Shown here piece by piece: positions 8,999 to 18,108 of a stretch of 64,000 bases of DNA. Within the stretch, counting starts at the first letter, position 1. Each line of letters opens with the position of its first letter. Under the pieces are notes generated by a model. That model was not told where the DNA came from, searched no databases, and saw only the letters and a list, made by a program, of their open reading frames with translations. Origin of the DNA: Roseomonas sp. KE0001 (GTDB lineage Bacteria > Pseudomonadota > Alphaproteobacteria > Acetobacterales > Acetobacteraceae); NCBI RefSeq assembly GCF_016107285.1, contig NZ_RCVQ01000001.1:310001-374000 (forward strand). The letters run 5' to 3'. Made by a program: the position numbers and the translations under genes.

Positions 8999-10161
8999 GC
9001 CCGCGTAGCGTCACCATCCTGGGCAGCACGGGCTCGGTGGGGCGCAGCACCGTTGCCCTGCTCGATGCCGCCGCGCCGGGCCGCTTCACCGTCACCGCCC
9101 TGGTCGCCGGCCGTGATGCCGCCGGCCTGGCGGAGCAGGCCCTGCGGCTGCGCCCGCGCCTGGCCGTGCTGGCCGATCCGGCCGCCGGGGCCGAGCTGGC
9201 CGAGCGGCTGAAGGGCAGCGGCATTGCGCATGACTGCGGCCCCGCCGCCGTGGCCGCCGCCGCCTCCCTGCCGGCGGACTGGACCATGGCGGCCATCGTG
9301 GGCGCCGCCGGATTGCAGCCGGCCCTGGCGGCGCTGCGGCGTGGCGGCACCCTGGCCCTGGCTAACAAGGAGGCGCTGGTCTGCGCCGGCGATCTGGTGC
9401 TGGCCGCCGCGCGGCAGGCCGGCGCCACGCTGCTGCCGGTGGATTCGGAGCACAACGCGATCTTCCAGGCCTTCGACGCCGCCCGGCCCAGTGCGGTGGA
9501 GAAGATCATCCTGACCGCCTCGGGCGGCCCCTTCCGCGAGATGGCGCCGGAGCAGATGGCGCGGGTCACGCCGGAGCAGGCGGTCCGGCACCCGGTCTGG
9601 TCGATGGGCGCCAAGATCAGCGTCGATTCCGCCAGCATGATGAACAAGGGCCTCGAGCTGATCGAGGCGGCACGGCTCTTCCCCATCCCGGAGCCGCGCA
9701 TCGAGGTGCTGGTGCATCCGCAATCGGCGGTGCACGGCCTGGTGCAGTACACGGACGGCTCGCTGCTGGCCCAGCTCGGTACGCCGGACATGCGGACACC
9801 GATCGCCCATGCCCTGGCCTGGCCGGAGCGCATGGCGGTGGAGGTGCCCCGGCTGGACCTGGCGGCCCTGGCGCGGCTCGATTTCTTCCCGCCCGATCCC
9901 GGGCGCTTCCCCTGCCTGCGCCTGGCGCGCGAGGCCTTGCGGGCGGGGGCAGGGGCCACCACCATTCTGAATGCCGCGAACGAGGTCGCCGTCGGCCTTT
10001 TCCTGCAGCGTCGGCTCGGCTTCCTCGACATCGCCGTGGTGGTCGAGGAGGCGCTGGAGGCGCTGGGCGCGCCGCAGACACCGGATCTCGATGCCGTGCT
10101 GGCGCTGGACGGGCTGGCGCGGCAGGATGCCCTGGCGCGTGCGGCCCGACGCGCCGCCTGA
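8995..10161 (+). CDS. dxr: 1-deoxy-D-xylulose 5-phosphate reductoisomerase
   Basis: Dxr is the second enzyme of the MEP isoprenoid pathway; it is NADPH- and divalent-metal-dependent. It has 388 residues from the ATG that overlaps the cdsA stop. The nucleotide-binding GSTGSVGRST (about 8-17), ANKEALVCAG, PVDSEHNAIFQ (metal and substrate) and SASMMNKGLELIEA are all present. The reading frame stays open upstream through cdsA, but the protein homology begins here. It feeds the uppS reaction encoded two genes upstream. Confidence 0.97.
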   Translation: MSPRSVTILGSTGSVGRSTVALLDAAAPGRFTVTALVAGRDAAGLAEQALRLRPRLAVLADPAAGAELAERLKGSGIAHDCGPAAVAAAASLPADWTMAAIVGAAGLQPALAALRRGGTLALANKEALVCAGDLVLAAARQAGATLLPVDSEHNAIFQAFDAARPSAVEKIILTASGGPFREMAPEQMARVTPEQAVRHPVWSMGAKISVDSASMMNKGLELIEAARLFPIPEPRIEVLVHPQSAVHGLVQYTDGSLLAQLGTPDMRTPIAHALAWPERMAVEVPRLDLAALARLDFFPPDPGRFPCLRLAREALRAGAGATTILNAANEVAVGLFLQRRLGFLDIAVVVEEALEALGAPQTPDLDAVLALDGLARQDALARAARRAA

Positions 10162-10197
10162 ACAGACGCCCGCCGGAGCTTGCCGCGGGCCGGAGAC

Positions 10198-11313
10198 GTG
10201 ACCTTGGACTTCCTGCCTGAGCCGCTGCGCTCGATCCTCGCCTTCATCGTGGTGCTGGGCGTGCTCGTCTTCATCCATGAGCTCGGCCACTACCTGGCCG
10301 CCCGCTGGCGCGGGGTGCATGTGGAGGTCTTCTCGGTCGGCTTCGGCAGGCGCATCCGCAGCTGGACCGACCGTCACGGCACGGAGTGGCGGGTCTCCTG
10401 GCTGCCGCTCGGCGGCTTCGTGAAGCTGCACGGGCAGGAAGGGCCGGACGACGCGACGCCGGAGCAGCGCGCCGGATGGAAGCCCGGCCGCACCTTCCAC
10501 GACAAGCCGGTGAAGGACCGGGCGATCGTCGTCGCCGCCGGGCCCGTGGCCAACTTCCTGCTCGCCGCCGTGCTGTTCGGCGGCCTCTACATGACGGTCG
10601 GGCAGCCGCAGCCCAGCGCCATCGTGGGCACGGTGGTCGCCGGCAGCGCCGCCGAGCGGGCCGGCCTCCTGCCGGGCGACCGCATCCTCAGCCTGGACGG
10701 CGCGCCGGTGCGCCGCTTCGAGGAGTTGCAGCGCCACATCCAACCGCGCCCGGGGCAGCCGGTGGCGGTGCGAATCCAGCGTGGGGACGAGGAGCGCACC
10801 CTGACCGCCATCCCGGAACCGCGGGAGGTGAATGGCGCCAGTGTCGGGATGCTCGGTGTCTCGGGCGGGGCGGCGGAGTTCCGCCGCCTGAACCCGTTCA
10901 GCGCCATGGCGGCCGGCGTGACCCAGACCTGGGACGTGACGGTGCAGACCCTGGCGGGGCTCTGGCAGATGATCGCGGGCCAGCGCGGCACGGAGGAGTT
11001 GGGCGGCCCCCTGCGCATCGCCCAGCTCTCCGGTCAGGTGGCCGAGCTGGGCCTGCCCAGCCTGATCTCCTTCATGGCCGTGCTGTCGGTGAACCTGGCG
11101 CTGATCAACCTCTTCCCGATCCCCATGCTGGATGGCGGCCATCTGCTGTTCTACGCCGCCGAGGCGATCCGCGGCCGGCCCCTGCCGCCGCGCGCCATCG
11201 AGTACGGCTTCCGCGCCGGATTCGCCCTGCTGATCGCGTTGTTCATCTTCGCCACCTGGAACGACCTCTCGGGGATGGGCGTGGTCCGCTGGGTCAGCAG
11301 CCTGGGCGGCTAG
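10198..11313 (+). CDS. rseP: RseP/YaeL site-2 intramembrane metalloprotease
   Basis: This zinc protease of the inner membrane cleaves anti-sigma factors and remnant signal peptides. The zinc motif HELGH sits in the first transmembrane helix (IHELGHYLAARW). A single PDZ domain follows (about residues 120-205), and the second catalytic motif NLFPIPMLDGGH is in a later helix. At about 371 residues it is shorter than E. coli RseP (450, two PDZ domains), as is usual in alphaproteobacteria. The start is uncertain: TTG 10180, GTG 10198 or TTG 10204, the last having the best-spaced GGAG. The dxr-rseP-bamA order is conserved. Confidence 0.93.
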   Translation: MTLDFLPEPLRSILAFIVVLGVLVFIHELGHYLAARWRGVHVEVFSVGFGRRIRSWTDRHGTEWRVSWLPLGGFVKLHGQEGPDDATPEQRAGWKPGRTFHDKPVKDRAIVVAAGPVANFLLAAVLFGGLYMTVGQPQPSAIVGTVVAGSAAERAGLLPGDRILSLDGAPVRRFEELQRHIQPRPGQPVAVRIQRGDEERTLTAIPEPREVNGASVGMLGVSGGAAEFRRLNPFSAMAAGVTQTWDVTVQTLAGLWQMIAGQRGTEELGGPLRIAQLSGQVAELGLPSLISFMAVLSVNLALINLFPIPMLDGGHLLFYAAEAIRGRPLPPRAIEYGFRAGFALLIALFIFATWNDLSGMGVVRWVSSLGG

Positions 11314-11512
11314 CGGCGCGCCTGGTGGGATATTCAACCCCCGCGCGAGCGGCGGCGGGCCGGATCATGGCAACCGATCAGGCGGGGGTGGCGGGCCACG
11401 GTTTTCCCCGCTAGTCTCCCGCCGCCCGAGACGCCTTGTTTTCGGTTGTTTTCCCTTCGCCTATCCGGGGGCCTTTCCATGGGCTCCCATCCACCGGCTC
11501 CGGATTCGACCT
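11314..11512. other. rseP-bamA intergenic region
   Basis: About 200 bp without a gene. It is more T-rich near 11436-11470 than its surroundings (TTGTTT, CTATCC), which suggests a separate bamA promoter. No clear -35/-10 pair with 16-18 bp spacing was found. There is no strong hairpin with a T-tract. Confidence 0.35.
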
Positions 11513-13831
11513 TTGAACGCTACCCGCGCTCTTCTGCTTGCCGCCACCTGCCTGGTGCCCGCCCTGCTGCCGCCGACGGCCATGGCCCAGCCACGCCGGC
11601 CCGGTCCGCCTGCGGCCCAGCCCGCTGGCGGCGTGATCAGCCAGATCGAGATCCAGGGCAATCAGCGCATCGAGGCGGACACGATCCGCTCCTATATGCT
11701 GCTGCAACCGGGCGATGCCTTCGACGGCGAGCGCCAGGATCGCAGCCTGCGCACCCTCTTCGCCACCGGCCTGTTCCGCGACGTGCAGATCAGCCGCGAG
11801 GGGGGCCGCATGATCGTGCGGGTTCAGGAGAATCCGAGCGTCAATCAGGTGGCCTTCGAGGGGAACAGCAAGCTCTCCGACGACACGCTGCGCGGCGAGA
11901 TCCAGCTGCGGCCGCGCGCCGTCTTCACCCCCGCCGCCGCCCAGGCCGACCGGCAGAAGCTGCTCGACCTCTATGCGCGCCGGGGCCGTTTCGCCGCCCG
12001 GGTCGAGCCGAAGGTCATCGAGCGGGACCAGAACCGCGTCGATGTGGTCTTCGAGATCACCGAGGGCGATGTGGCCCTGATCAGCCGCATCAACTTCGTC
12101 GGCAACGAATCCTTTTCGGACAGCCGCCTGAAGGAAGTCGTCTCCTCGCGCGAAGCGGCCTGGTACCGGCCCTTCTCCTCCTCCGACACCTATGAGCCGG
12201 AGCGGCTGAACTTCGATCGCGAATTGCTGCGCCGCTACTACGAGCGGCAGGGCTATGCCGATGTGAACGTCACCGGCGCCGCCGCCGAGCTCGCGCCCGA
12301 CCGCAGCGGCTTCTTCGTCACTTTCACCCTGACCGAGGGGCCGCGCTACCGCTTCGGCAAGGTGGAGATCCAGTCCAGCCTGCGCAACGTGACCGCCGAG
12401 CGGCTGCAGCGCGTGCTGGAGATCTATTCCGGCGACTGGTACGACGGCAGCGCCGTCGAGCGCATGCAGCAGACGCTGATCGACGAGGCCAACCTGGCCG
12501 GCGCGCCTTTCGTCGACGTCGAGCCCCGGATCACCCGCGACCGTGCCGCCAACACCATCGACGTGGTGTTCGACGTCACCGAGGGGCAGCGGGCCTATGT
12601 CGAGCGGATCGACATCACCGGCAACACCCGCACCCAGGACCGCGTGATCCGCCGCGAGATGCGCCTCGCCGAGGGCGACGCCTTCAACGCCGCGCAGGTC
12701 CGGCGCTCGCGCCAGCGCATCCAGGATCTGGGCTACTTCTCGGCCGTCACCATCACCCCCGTCCCCTCCGGACAGGACCGGGTGGTTCTCGACACCAGGA
12801 TCGCCGAGCGCGCCACCGGCGAGATCTCGCTGGGCGGCGGCTATTCGACGGATGCCGGCGCGCTGGCCGATGTCGGGTTGCGCGAGCGCAACCTGATGGG
12901 CACCGGCATCGACGCGCGGATCAACACCACCATCGCCCAGCGCCGCAGCCAGGTCGACCTCTCGGTCACCGACCCGTCCTTCCTGGACCGCAACCTCTCG
13001 GTCGGCGGGGATGTCTTCTTCATCCAGCGCGATCTGACCGACTATTCGGGCTATGAGGAGCGCCGCGCCGGCTTCAGCGTGCGCGCCGGCTACGAGTTCA
13101 ATGAGCGGCTGCGCCAGTCCTGGGCCTATACCCTGTCGCGCCGCAACGTCTTCAACGTGAACGATGACGCCTCGATCTACATCAAGGAGCAGCGGGGCGT
13201 CACCTGGCTGTCGCAGATCAGCCAGACGCTGACCTATGACACGCGCGACTCCCGCCTCGATCCGCGCAGCGGCTACGTCGTCCGCCTCGCGACCGATCTC
13301 GCCGGTCTTGGCGGCGACGTGAACTATGTCCGCGGCCGCCTGGACGGCACCTATTACATCCCCTTCGAGCGGCTGCTGGGCGATCCCGACTATGTCCTGG
13401 CGGTGTCCGGCGGCGTCGCCGGCATGGCCAGCTATGGCGGCAAGGATGAGCGCATCATCGACCGCTTCTTCCTGGGCGGTGAGAACCTGCGCGGCTTCTC
13501 CGTCGCGGGCGTTGGCCCGCGCGACATCAACACGCGCGATTCGCTCGGCGGCCGCACCATGTGGACGCAGAGCACGGAGATGCGCTTCCCGCTGCCCGTG
13601 CCCTCCGAACTGGGCCTGATCGGCCGGGCTTTCGTCGATGTCGGCGCGCTGACCGGCATCGACTCCGCCCCCAACATCGTCGACGATTCCGCGCCCCGCG
13701 TCGGCGCCGGCGTCGGCATTTCCTGGCGCAGCCCCTTCGGGCTGATCAACATCGACGTGGCCCAGGCCGTGGTGAAGAAGTCCTACGACGAGACGCAGGT
13801 CTTCCGCTTCGGCTTCGGGACGCGCTTCTGA
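11513..13831 (+). CDS. bamA: Outer membrane protein assembly factor BamA
   Basis: BamA is the core of the outer-membrane beta-barrel insertion machine, 772 residues. A signal peptide (residues 1 to about 25, ending TAMA) is followed by five POTRA domains to about residue 430 and an Omp85 16-strand barrel. The lid motif GGENLRGF and a C-terminal aromatic residue (FGFGTRF) are present. The start is TTG at 11513, because no ATG or GTG in frame gives a signal peptide. It is followed by the periplasmic chaperone gene skp 20 bp later, the standard bamA-skp-lpxD order. Confidence 0.96.
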   Translation: MNATRALLLAATCLVPALLPPTAMAQPRRPGPPAAQPAGGVISQIEIQGNQRIEADTIRSYMLLQPGDAFDGERQDRSLRTLFATGLFRDVQISREGGRMIVRVQENPSVNQVAFEGNSKLSDDTLRGEIQLRPRAVFTPAAAQADRQKLLDLYARRGRFAARVEPKVIERDQNRVDVVFEITEGDVALISRINFVGNESFSDSRLKEVVSSREAAWYRPFSSSDTYEPERLNFDRELLRRYYERQGYADVNVTGAAAELAPDRSGFFVTFTLTEGPRYRFGKVEIQSSLRNVTAERLQRVLEIYSGDWYDGSAVERMQQTLIDEANLAGAPFVDVEPRITRDRAANTIDVVFDVTEGQRAYVERIDITGNTRTQDRVIRREMRLAEGDAFNAAQVRRSRQRIQDLGYFSAVTITPVPSGQDRVVLDTRIAERATGEISLGGGYSTDAGALADVGLRERNLMGTGIDARINTTIAQRRSQVDLSVTDPSFLDRNLSVGGDVFFIQRDLTDYSGYEERRAGFSVRAGYEFNERLRQSWAYTLSRRNVFNVNDDASIYIKEQRGVTWLSQISQTLTYDTRDSRLDPRSGYVVRLATDLAGLGGDVNYVRGRLDGTYYIPFERLLGDPDYVLAVSGGVAGMASYGGKDERIIDRFFLGGENLRGFSVAGVGPRDINTRDSLGGRTMWTQSTEMRFPLPVPSELGLIGRAFVDVGALTGIDSAPNIVDDSAPRVGAGVGISWRSPFGLINIDVAQAVVKKSYDETQVFRFGFGTRF

Positions 13832-13851
13832 GCTTCCACGGAGTTTCCACC

Positions 13852-14616
13852 ATGGCGCGACGCGCATCCTCGGCGCTGGCCGCGGTCCTGTTCTCCTCGA
13901 GCCTGATGGCCGGCGGCTCGGCCGTGGCGCAGCAGCAGCAGGAGTGGTTCGTTCCCAACCAGCAGCAGCAACAGCGCCCGGCCCAGGCGCAGCCGCAGCA
14001 GCAGCAGCAACGTCCGCCGCAGCAGCGCCCGGCGCAGCCGCCGCGCGCCGTGCAGGCCAATCCCGCGCCGCTGCCTCCGGGCGAGCCGCCGCCGGCCGCC
14101 GTCATCGGCATCGTCGATGTGCCGGAGGTGCAGCGCAACTCGACCGCCTTCAACCAGGTGCGGGAGGAGATCGAGAAGCGGCGGCAGAAGCTGAACGACG
14201 ATCTGCAGCGCGAGCAGAACCGCTGGCGCGAGGAGCAGCAGCAGCTCGCCAATCAGCGCAGCACGCTCTCGCCCGAGGAGCTGCGCAACAAGGAGCGTGA
14301 CCTGCAGGAGCGGGTGACGGACGCGCAGCGCGTCTTCCGCGACCGCAGCCGCAACATCGAGCAGGCGGCGCAGCAGAGCCTGCAGGAGATCGAGCAGGCG
14401 CTGGCCATCGTCATCCGGCAGGTCTCGGCCAGCCGCAAGGTCAACCTGGTGCTGCCGCGCCCGCTGGTGATCTTCAACGAGCCGCCCTTCGATCTGACCG
14501 GCGAGGTGTCGGCCCAGCTCAACAAGGTCATCAAGAGCGTCAATATCGCGCCGGAGGAGCCGACCCCGGCCTCCACGCCCGCGGCCCGCCAGGGCCAGCC
14601 GCAGCGCCGGAACTGA
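13852..14616 (+). CDS. skp: OmpH/Skp-family periplasmic chaperone
   Basis: Skp-like holdase that escorts unfolded outer-membrane proteins to BamA; 254 residues from the ATG at 13852. A signal peptide (about 1-26, ending AVA) leads into a Gln/Pro-rich linker of about 50 residues, then the OmpH region (IGIVDVPEVQRNSTAF onward). A long charged coiled coil (about 105-190) follows and the tail is Pro/Ala-rich. The Gln-rich linker makes it larger than E. coli Skp (161). It lies 20 bp after bamA and directly before lpxD, which supports the assignment. Confidence 0.9.
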   Translation: MARRASSALAAVLFSSSLMAGGSAVAQQQQEWFVPNQQQQQRPAQAQPQQQQQRPPQQRPAQPPRAVQANPAPLPPGEPPPAAVIGIVDVPEVQRNSTAFNQVREEIEKRRQKLNDDLQREQNRWREEQQQLANQRSTLSPEELRNKERDLQERVTDAQRVFRDRSRNIEQAAQQSLQEIEQALAIVIRQVSASRKVNLVLPRPLVIFNEPPFDLTGEVSAQLNKVIKSVNIAPEEPTPASTPAARQGQPQRRN

Positions 14617-14620
14617 CCGC

Positions 14621-15658
14621 GTGACGGCGGATCCGCGCTTCCACCCGGCAACGGGGCCCCAGCCGCTGTCGCGGCTGGCGGAGGTCGCGGGTCTGCGGTT
14701 CGAGGGCGATGGCGGGCGCCTGTTCCAGGGCGTCGCGCCGCTCGCCGAGGCGGGGCCGCGGGATGTCACCTTCCTGGACGGCCGCCGCCATCTGGATGCC
14801 CTGCGGGCGAGCGGGGCGGGGGCGGTGATCCTGCCCCAGGATCTTGCCGGCGCCGTGCCCGCGGGCATGGTGGCTCTTGTCACCCCGGCGCCGCATCTGG
14901 CCTTCGCCCGAATCGCGGCGCTGTTCCATCCCCGCCCCGCCCCGGCCCCCGGGATCCACCCGACCGCAAGCGTGGCGGCCGATGCGGTGCTGGAGGAGGG
15001 GTGCGAGGTCGGCCCCTATGCCGTGATCGGTGCCGGCGCCCGGCTCGGGCCGGGCTGCGTGGTCGGTCCGCATGCGGTGATCGGGCCGGGCTGTGTCTTC
15101 GGCGCGGGCGGGCGCATCGGCGCTCATGCCAGCGCCTATTATTGCCTGGCGGGGGATCGGGTGACCCTGCACCAGGGCGCGCGGGTCGGCCAGGAGGGCT
15201 TCGGCTTCACGCCGACGCCCGAGGGCCGCTTCGTGACCATCCCGCAGCTGGGCCGCGTGGTCCTGGAGGATGAGGTGGAGATCGGCGCCAATGCCTGCGT
15301 CGATCGCGGCGCCATGGGCGACACGGTGCTGGGGCGCGGCACGCGGCTCGACAACCTGGTGCAGATCGGACACAACGTCGTGACCGGGCGGGGCTGCGTG
15401 ATCGTCGCCCAGGTGGGCATCTCCGGCTCCACGCGGCTGGGCGACTATGTCACCATCGCCGGCCAGGCCGGCTTGACCGGGCATCTGAAGATTGGCAGCA
15501 AGGCCCGCATCGGCGCCCAGGCCGGGGTGCAAAGCGACATCCCCGCCGGACAGGACGTGACGGGATCGCCGGCCATGCCGGTCAAGGATGCCTTGCGGGC
15601 CGCCCTGTATCTGCGGAAGCTCGGCGCCCGGAAACGGAAGGACGCCGAGGGGAGTTGA
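14621..15658 (+). CDS. lpxD: UDP-3-O-(3-hydroxyacyl)glucosamine N-acyltransferase
   Basis: LpxD performs the third step of lipid A synthesis, N-acylation of UDP-3-O-acylglucosamine using acyl-ACP. It has 345 residues with a GTG start 4 bp after skp. An N-terminal substrate domain (about 1-100) is followed by left-handed beta-helix hexapeptide repeats. The conserved segment QEGFGFTP and the catalytic histidine in QIGHNVVTG are present. It precedes fabZ and lpxA, but two hairpins separate it from fabZ. Confidence 0.96.
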   Translation: MTADPRFHPATGPQPLSRLAEVAGLRFEGDGGRLFQGVAPLAEAGPRDVTFLDGRRHLDALRASGAGAVILPQDLAGAVPAGMVALVTPAPHLAFARIAALFHPRPAPAPGIHPTASVAADAVLEEGCEVGPYAVIGAGARLGPGCVVGPHAVIGPGCVFGAGGRIGAHASAYYCLAGDRVTLHQGARVGQEGFGFTPTPEGRFVTIPQLGRVVLEDEVEIGANACVDRGAMGDTVLGRGTRLDNLVQIGHNVVTGRGCVIVAQVGISGSTRLGDYVTIAGQAGLTGHLKIGSKARIGAQAGVQSDIPAGQDVTGSPAMPVKDALRAALYLRKLGARKRKDAEGS

Positions 15659-15664
15659 GACGTG

Positions 15665-15684
15665 CGGCGGGGGCGTGCCCGCCG
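15665..15684 (+). promoter_or_regulatory. First hairpin after lpxD
   Basis: CGGCGGG (15665-15671) pairs exactly with CCCGCCG (15678-15684) around a 6-base loop, starting 6 bp after the lpxD stop. No T-tract follows. It may stabilise the lpxD mRNA 3' end. Confidence 0.4.
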
Positions 15685-15712
15685 TCAGGTTTCCAGGAGA
15701 CTCGGAGTGACC

Positions 15713-15743
15713 GGGATGGCGACGCCATCCCGCGATTTTGGCT
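15713..15743 (+). terminator. Intrinsic terminator or attenuator between lpxD and fabZ
   Basis: GGGATGGC (15713-15720), a 3-base loop, and GCCATCCC (15724-15731) form a perfect 8-bp stem. T-runs follow in GCGATTTTGGCTTTT, the usual shape of a rho-independent terminator. It would separate lpxD from fabZ-lpxA-lpxI or attenuate readthrough into them. Confidence 0.6.
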
Positions 15744-15760
15744 TTTGGCAGAACAGAAGG

Positions 15761-15777
15761 GGCCGCGAATCGCGGCC
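15761..15777 (+). promoter_or_regulatory. Second perfect hairpin in the fabZ leader
   Basis: GGCCGCG (15761-15767), AAT, CGCGGCC (15771-15777) form a perfect 7-bp stem 20 bp before the likely fabZ ATG. Together with the terminator-like hairpin upstream, it gives the fabZ leader an attenuator-like layout. Function inferred only. Confidence 0.45.
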
Positions 15778-15797
15778 GGGACAACGGACTGATCGGC

Positions 15798-16304
15798 ATG
15801 GACCAGCAAGAACAGGCGGCCCGGGAACAGGGCGTCCCTGGTGACGGTGAGGCGCGGACCGTGATGGAAAGCTGCGACATCGCCCGCATCATGCGGGCCA
15901 TCCCGCACCGCTATCCGTTCCTGCTGGTCGACCGCATGGTGGACATGGTGCTGGGCGAGAGCGCCATCGGCATCAAGAACGTGACGATCAACGAGCCATT
16001 CTTCCAGGGCCATTTCCCCAGTCATCCGGTCATGCCGGGGGTGCTGATCATCGAGGCGATGGCGCAGACCGCCGCTGTCCTCGTGGTGGAGACGCTGGGC
16101 CCGAGCGCGCATGGCAAGATCGTCTACTTCATGAGCGTCGAGAACGCCAAGTTCCGCCGCCCCGTTGGCCCGGGGGATCAGCTCCGCATCCACATCGTCA
16201 AGGAGCGCCAGCGCGGCGCGGTCTGGAAGTTCAAGGCCGTGGCCCGTGTGGACGGTGTCGCGGTGGCCGAGGCGAGCTATGCCGCCATGATCATGGACCA
16301 TTGA
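15798..16304 (+). CDS. fabZ: 3-hydroxyacyl-[acyl-carrier-protein] dehydratase FabZ
   Basis: FabZ dehydrates 3-hydroxyacyl-ACP in fatty acid elongation and competes with LpxA and LpxD for hydroxyacyl-ACP. It is a hotdog fold. The catalytic histidine is in [11 protein letters not shown] and the catalytic glutamate in [11 protein letters not shown]; the [11 protein letters not shown] segment is also typical. The start is uncertain: ATG 15798 gives 168 residues, and ATG 15864 gives 146, closer to the usual 150. An earlier in-frame TTG (15738) lies inside the terminator's T-rich tail and is unlikely. The stop overlaps a possible TTG start of lpxA. Confidence 0.95.
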   Translation: MDQQEQAAREQGVPGDGEARTVMESCDIARIMRAIPHRYPFLLVDRMVDMVLGESAIGIKNVTINEPFFQGHFPSHPVMPGVLIIEAMAQTAAVLVVETLGPSAHGKIVYFMSVENAKFRRPVGPGDQLRIHIVKERQRGAVWKFKAVARVDGVAVAEASYAAMIMDH

Positions 16305-16309
16305 GCGGG

Positions 16310-17173
16310 ATGCTCGATCGCGTGTTGCAGAAAACCGGCCGGATCGATCCGGCAGCCGAAATCCACCCCACCGCCCTCGTCGCGGAAGGCGCCAGCATCG
16401 GGCCGGGCTGCCGCATCGGGCCCTGGTGCCTGGTTGGCGCCGATGCGGTGCTGGGCGAAGGGGTCGTGCTGGCCTCGCATGTCGTGGTCGAGGGCCATGC
16501 CGAGATCGGCGACGGCGTGCAGGTCAGCCCCTTCGCCACCATCGGGCTGGCCCCGCAGGACCTGAAGTACAAGGGCGAGCCGACCCGCGTCGTCATCGGG
16601 CCGCGGACGTTGATCCGCGAGCATGCCACCATTCACCGTGGCAGCGTCGGCGGCCATGGCGTGACCACCGTGGGTGCCGACTGCCTCATCATGTGCACCG
16701 CCCATGTCGGTCATGACTGCACGCTGGATCACCACGTCATCCTGGCCAACAACGTCATGCTCGGCGGCCATGTGCAGATCGCCGACACGGTGTTCGTCGG
16801 CGGCGGCGTGGCGATCCACCAGTTCGTCCGCATCGGGCGGCAGGTGGTGATCGGCGGCATGAGCGGCGTCGAGGCGGACGTGATCCCCTTCGGTGCCGTT
16901 CTGGGCAACCGCGCGCGGCTGACCGGGCTGAACCTGATCGGGCTGAAGCGGCGCGGCTTCCAGCGGTCGCAGATCCATACGCTGCGCGCCGCCTATCGCA
17001 GCCTGTTCCGCACGGCGGGCGTCTTCCAGGACCGTGTCGCGGCCACCGAGAAGGCCTTCGGCGCGGAGCCGGCGGTGCGCGAGATCCTGGCCTTCATCCG
17101 GGCCGACAGCCGTCGCGGCCTGTGCCGGGCCGGGCGCGAGCTGCTGGAGGATGAGGACAGCGAGGCCAATTGA
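16310..17173 (+). CDS. lpxA: Acyl-ACP--UDP-N-acetylglucosamine O-acyltransferase
   Basis: LpxA, the first enzyme of lipid A synthesis, is a cytoplasmic trimer of left-handed beta helices. It has 287 residues. The early IHPTALV strand and the catalytic histidine region AHVGHDCTLDHHVILAN are clear, followed by HQFVRIG and a helical C-terminal domain. ATG 16310 was preferred over TTG 16301, which overlaps the fabZ stop. It lies 4 bp before lpxI. Confidence 0.97.
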   Translation: MLDRVLQKTGRIDPAAEIHPTALVAEGASIGPGCRIGPWCLVGADAVLGEGVVLASHVVVEGHAEIGDGVQVSPFATIGLAPQDLKYKGEPTRVVIGPRTLIREHATIHRGSVGGHGVTTVGADCLIMCTAHVGHDCTLDHHVILANNVMLGGHVQIADTVFVGGGVAIHQFVRIGRQVVIGGMSGVEADVIPFGAVLGNRARLTGLNLIGLKRRGFQRSQIHTLRAAYRSLFRTAGVFQDRVAATEKAFGAEPAVREILAFIRADSRRGLCRAGRELLEDEDSEAN

Positions 17174-17177
17174 GCCG

Positions 17178-18095
17178 ATGGCCGGCCGGATGAACGAAGG
17201 CGTGCCGGCGGGCCTCGCGGCCCCGTCACCGCTGATGGCGCCGGGCCAGGGGCCGATCGGCATGATCGTGGGCGGCGGCCAGATGCCGCAGCGCGCCGCG
17301 GCTTCCGCCGCCGCGGCGGGGCGCCCGCCGCATGTCGTGGTGCTGGAGGGCTTCGCCCGGCCGGACGACTACGCGACCTATCCGCATATCGTCTGCCGCC
17401 TGGGGGCCGCCGGGCGCATGCTGGACTGGCTGAGGGCCGCCGGGGTGCGCGATCTGGTGCTGGCGGGGCAGGTGACGCGCCCGAGCCTGCTTTCCCTGCG
17501 CCCCGATTCCGGTGCCGCCCGCCTGCTGCCCCGGATCGGCATGCGGGCCTTCAGCGGGGATGATTCCCTGCTGCGTGCTGTGCTTCAGGTCCTGGTGGAG
17601 GAGGGGTTCCGGCCCATGGCGGCGCAAAGCGTGCTCGGCGCCCTGCTGGTGCCGGAACCGGCGGTGCTCACCCACGTGCAGCCGGATGAGGTGGCGCGCC
17701 GGGATATCCGCCGCGGGATCGCCGTGGTCCGCGCCCTGGGTGCCGTCGATGTCGGCCAGGGCTGCGTCGTGCAGCAGGGTCTGGTGCTGGCGGTCGAGGC
17801 CATCGAGGGCACCGACGCCATGCTGGCCCGGGCCGGGGCCCTGCGGCGCGAGGGGGAGGCCGGGGTCCTGGTCAAGATCCTCAAGCCGGGCCAGGACCGG
17901 CGGATCGACCTGCCGACCATCGGCCCCTCCACCGTCGCCGCCGCCGCCGCCGCCGGCCTGCGCGGCATCGCCATCGAGGCCAATGGCACCATCGTGGTGG
18001 ACCGCGCCGAAACCGTCTCCGCCGCCGACGCCGCCGGACTTTTCCTGTTGGCGATCGATGTCAACGATCCCATCTGGACCGCGCCGCAACCCTGA
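17178..18095 (+). CDS. lpxI: UDP-2,3-diacylglucosamine pyrophosphatase LpxI
   Basis: LpxI hydrolyses UDP-2,3-diacylglucosamine to lipid X and UMP. It replaces LpxH in alphaproteobacteria and is unrelated to it in fold. Diagnostic segments are [15 protein letters not shown] at the N-terminus and [21 protein letters not shown] near the C-terminus (DUF1009). From ATG 17178 it has 305 residues; ATG 17235 would give 286, nearer the usual length, so the first 19 residues are doubtful. It sits directly after lpxA. The lpxB gene that often follows in alphaproteobacteria is absent, and glyoxalase I stands in that place. Confidence 0.93.
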   Translation: MAGRMNEGVPAGLAAPSPLMAPGQGPIGMIVGGGQMPQRAAASAAAAGRPPHVVVLEGFARPDDYATYPHIVCRLGAAGRMLDWLRAAGVRDLVLAGQVTRPSLLSLRPDSGAARLLPRIGMRAFSGDDSLLRAVLQVLVEEGFRPMAAQSVLGALLVPEPAVLTHVQPDEVARRDIRRGIAVVRALGAVDVGQGCVVQQGLVLAVEAIEGTDAMLARAGALRREGEAGVLVKILKPGQDRRIDLPTIGPSTVAAAAAAGLRGIAIEANGTIVVDRAETVSAADAAGLFLLAIDVNDPIWTAPQP

Positions 18096-18108
18096 AGGAC
18101 ATCCGCGC

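Noticed and set aside
11411-13867. 818-codon minus-strand frame across bamA
   Set aside because: Antisense shadow of bamA; translation is repetitive Asp/Ala/Gly/Val-rich with no motif.
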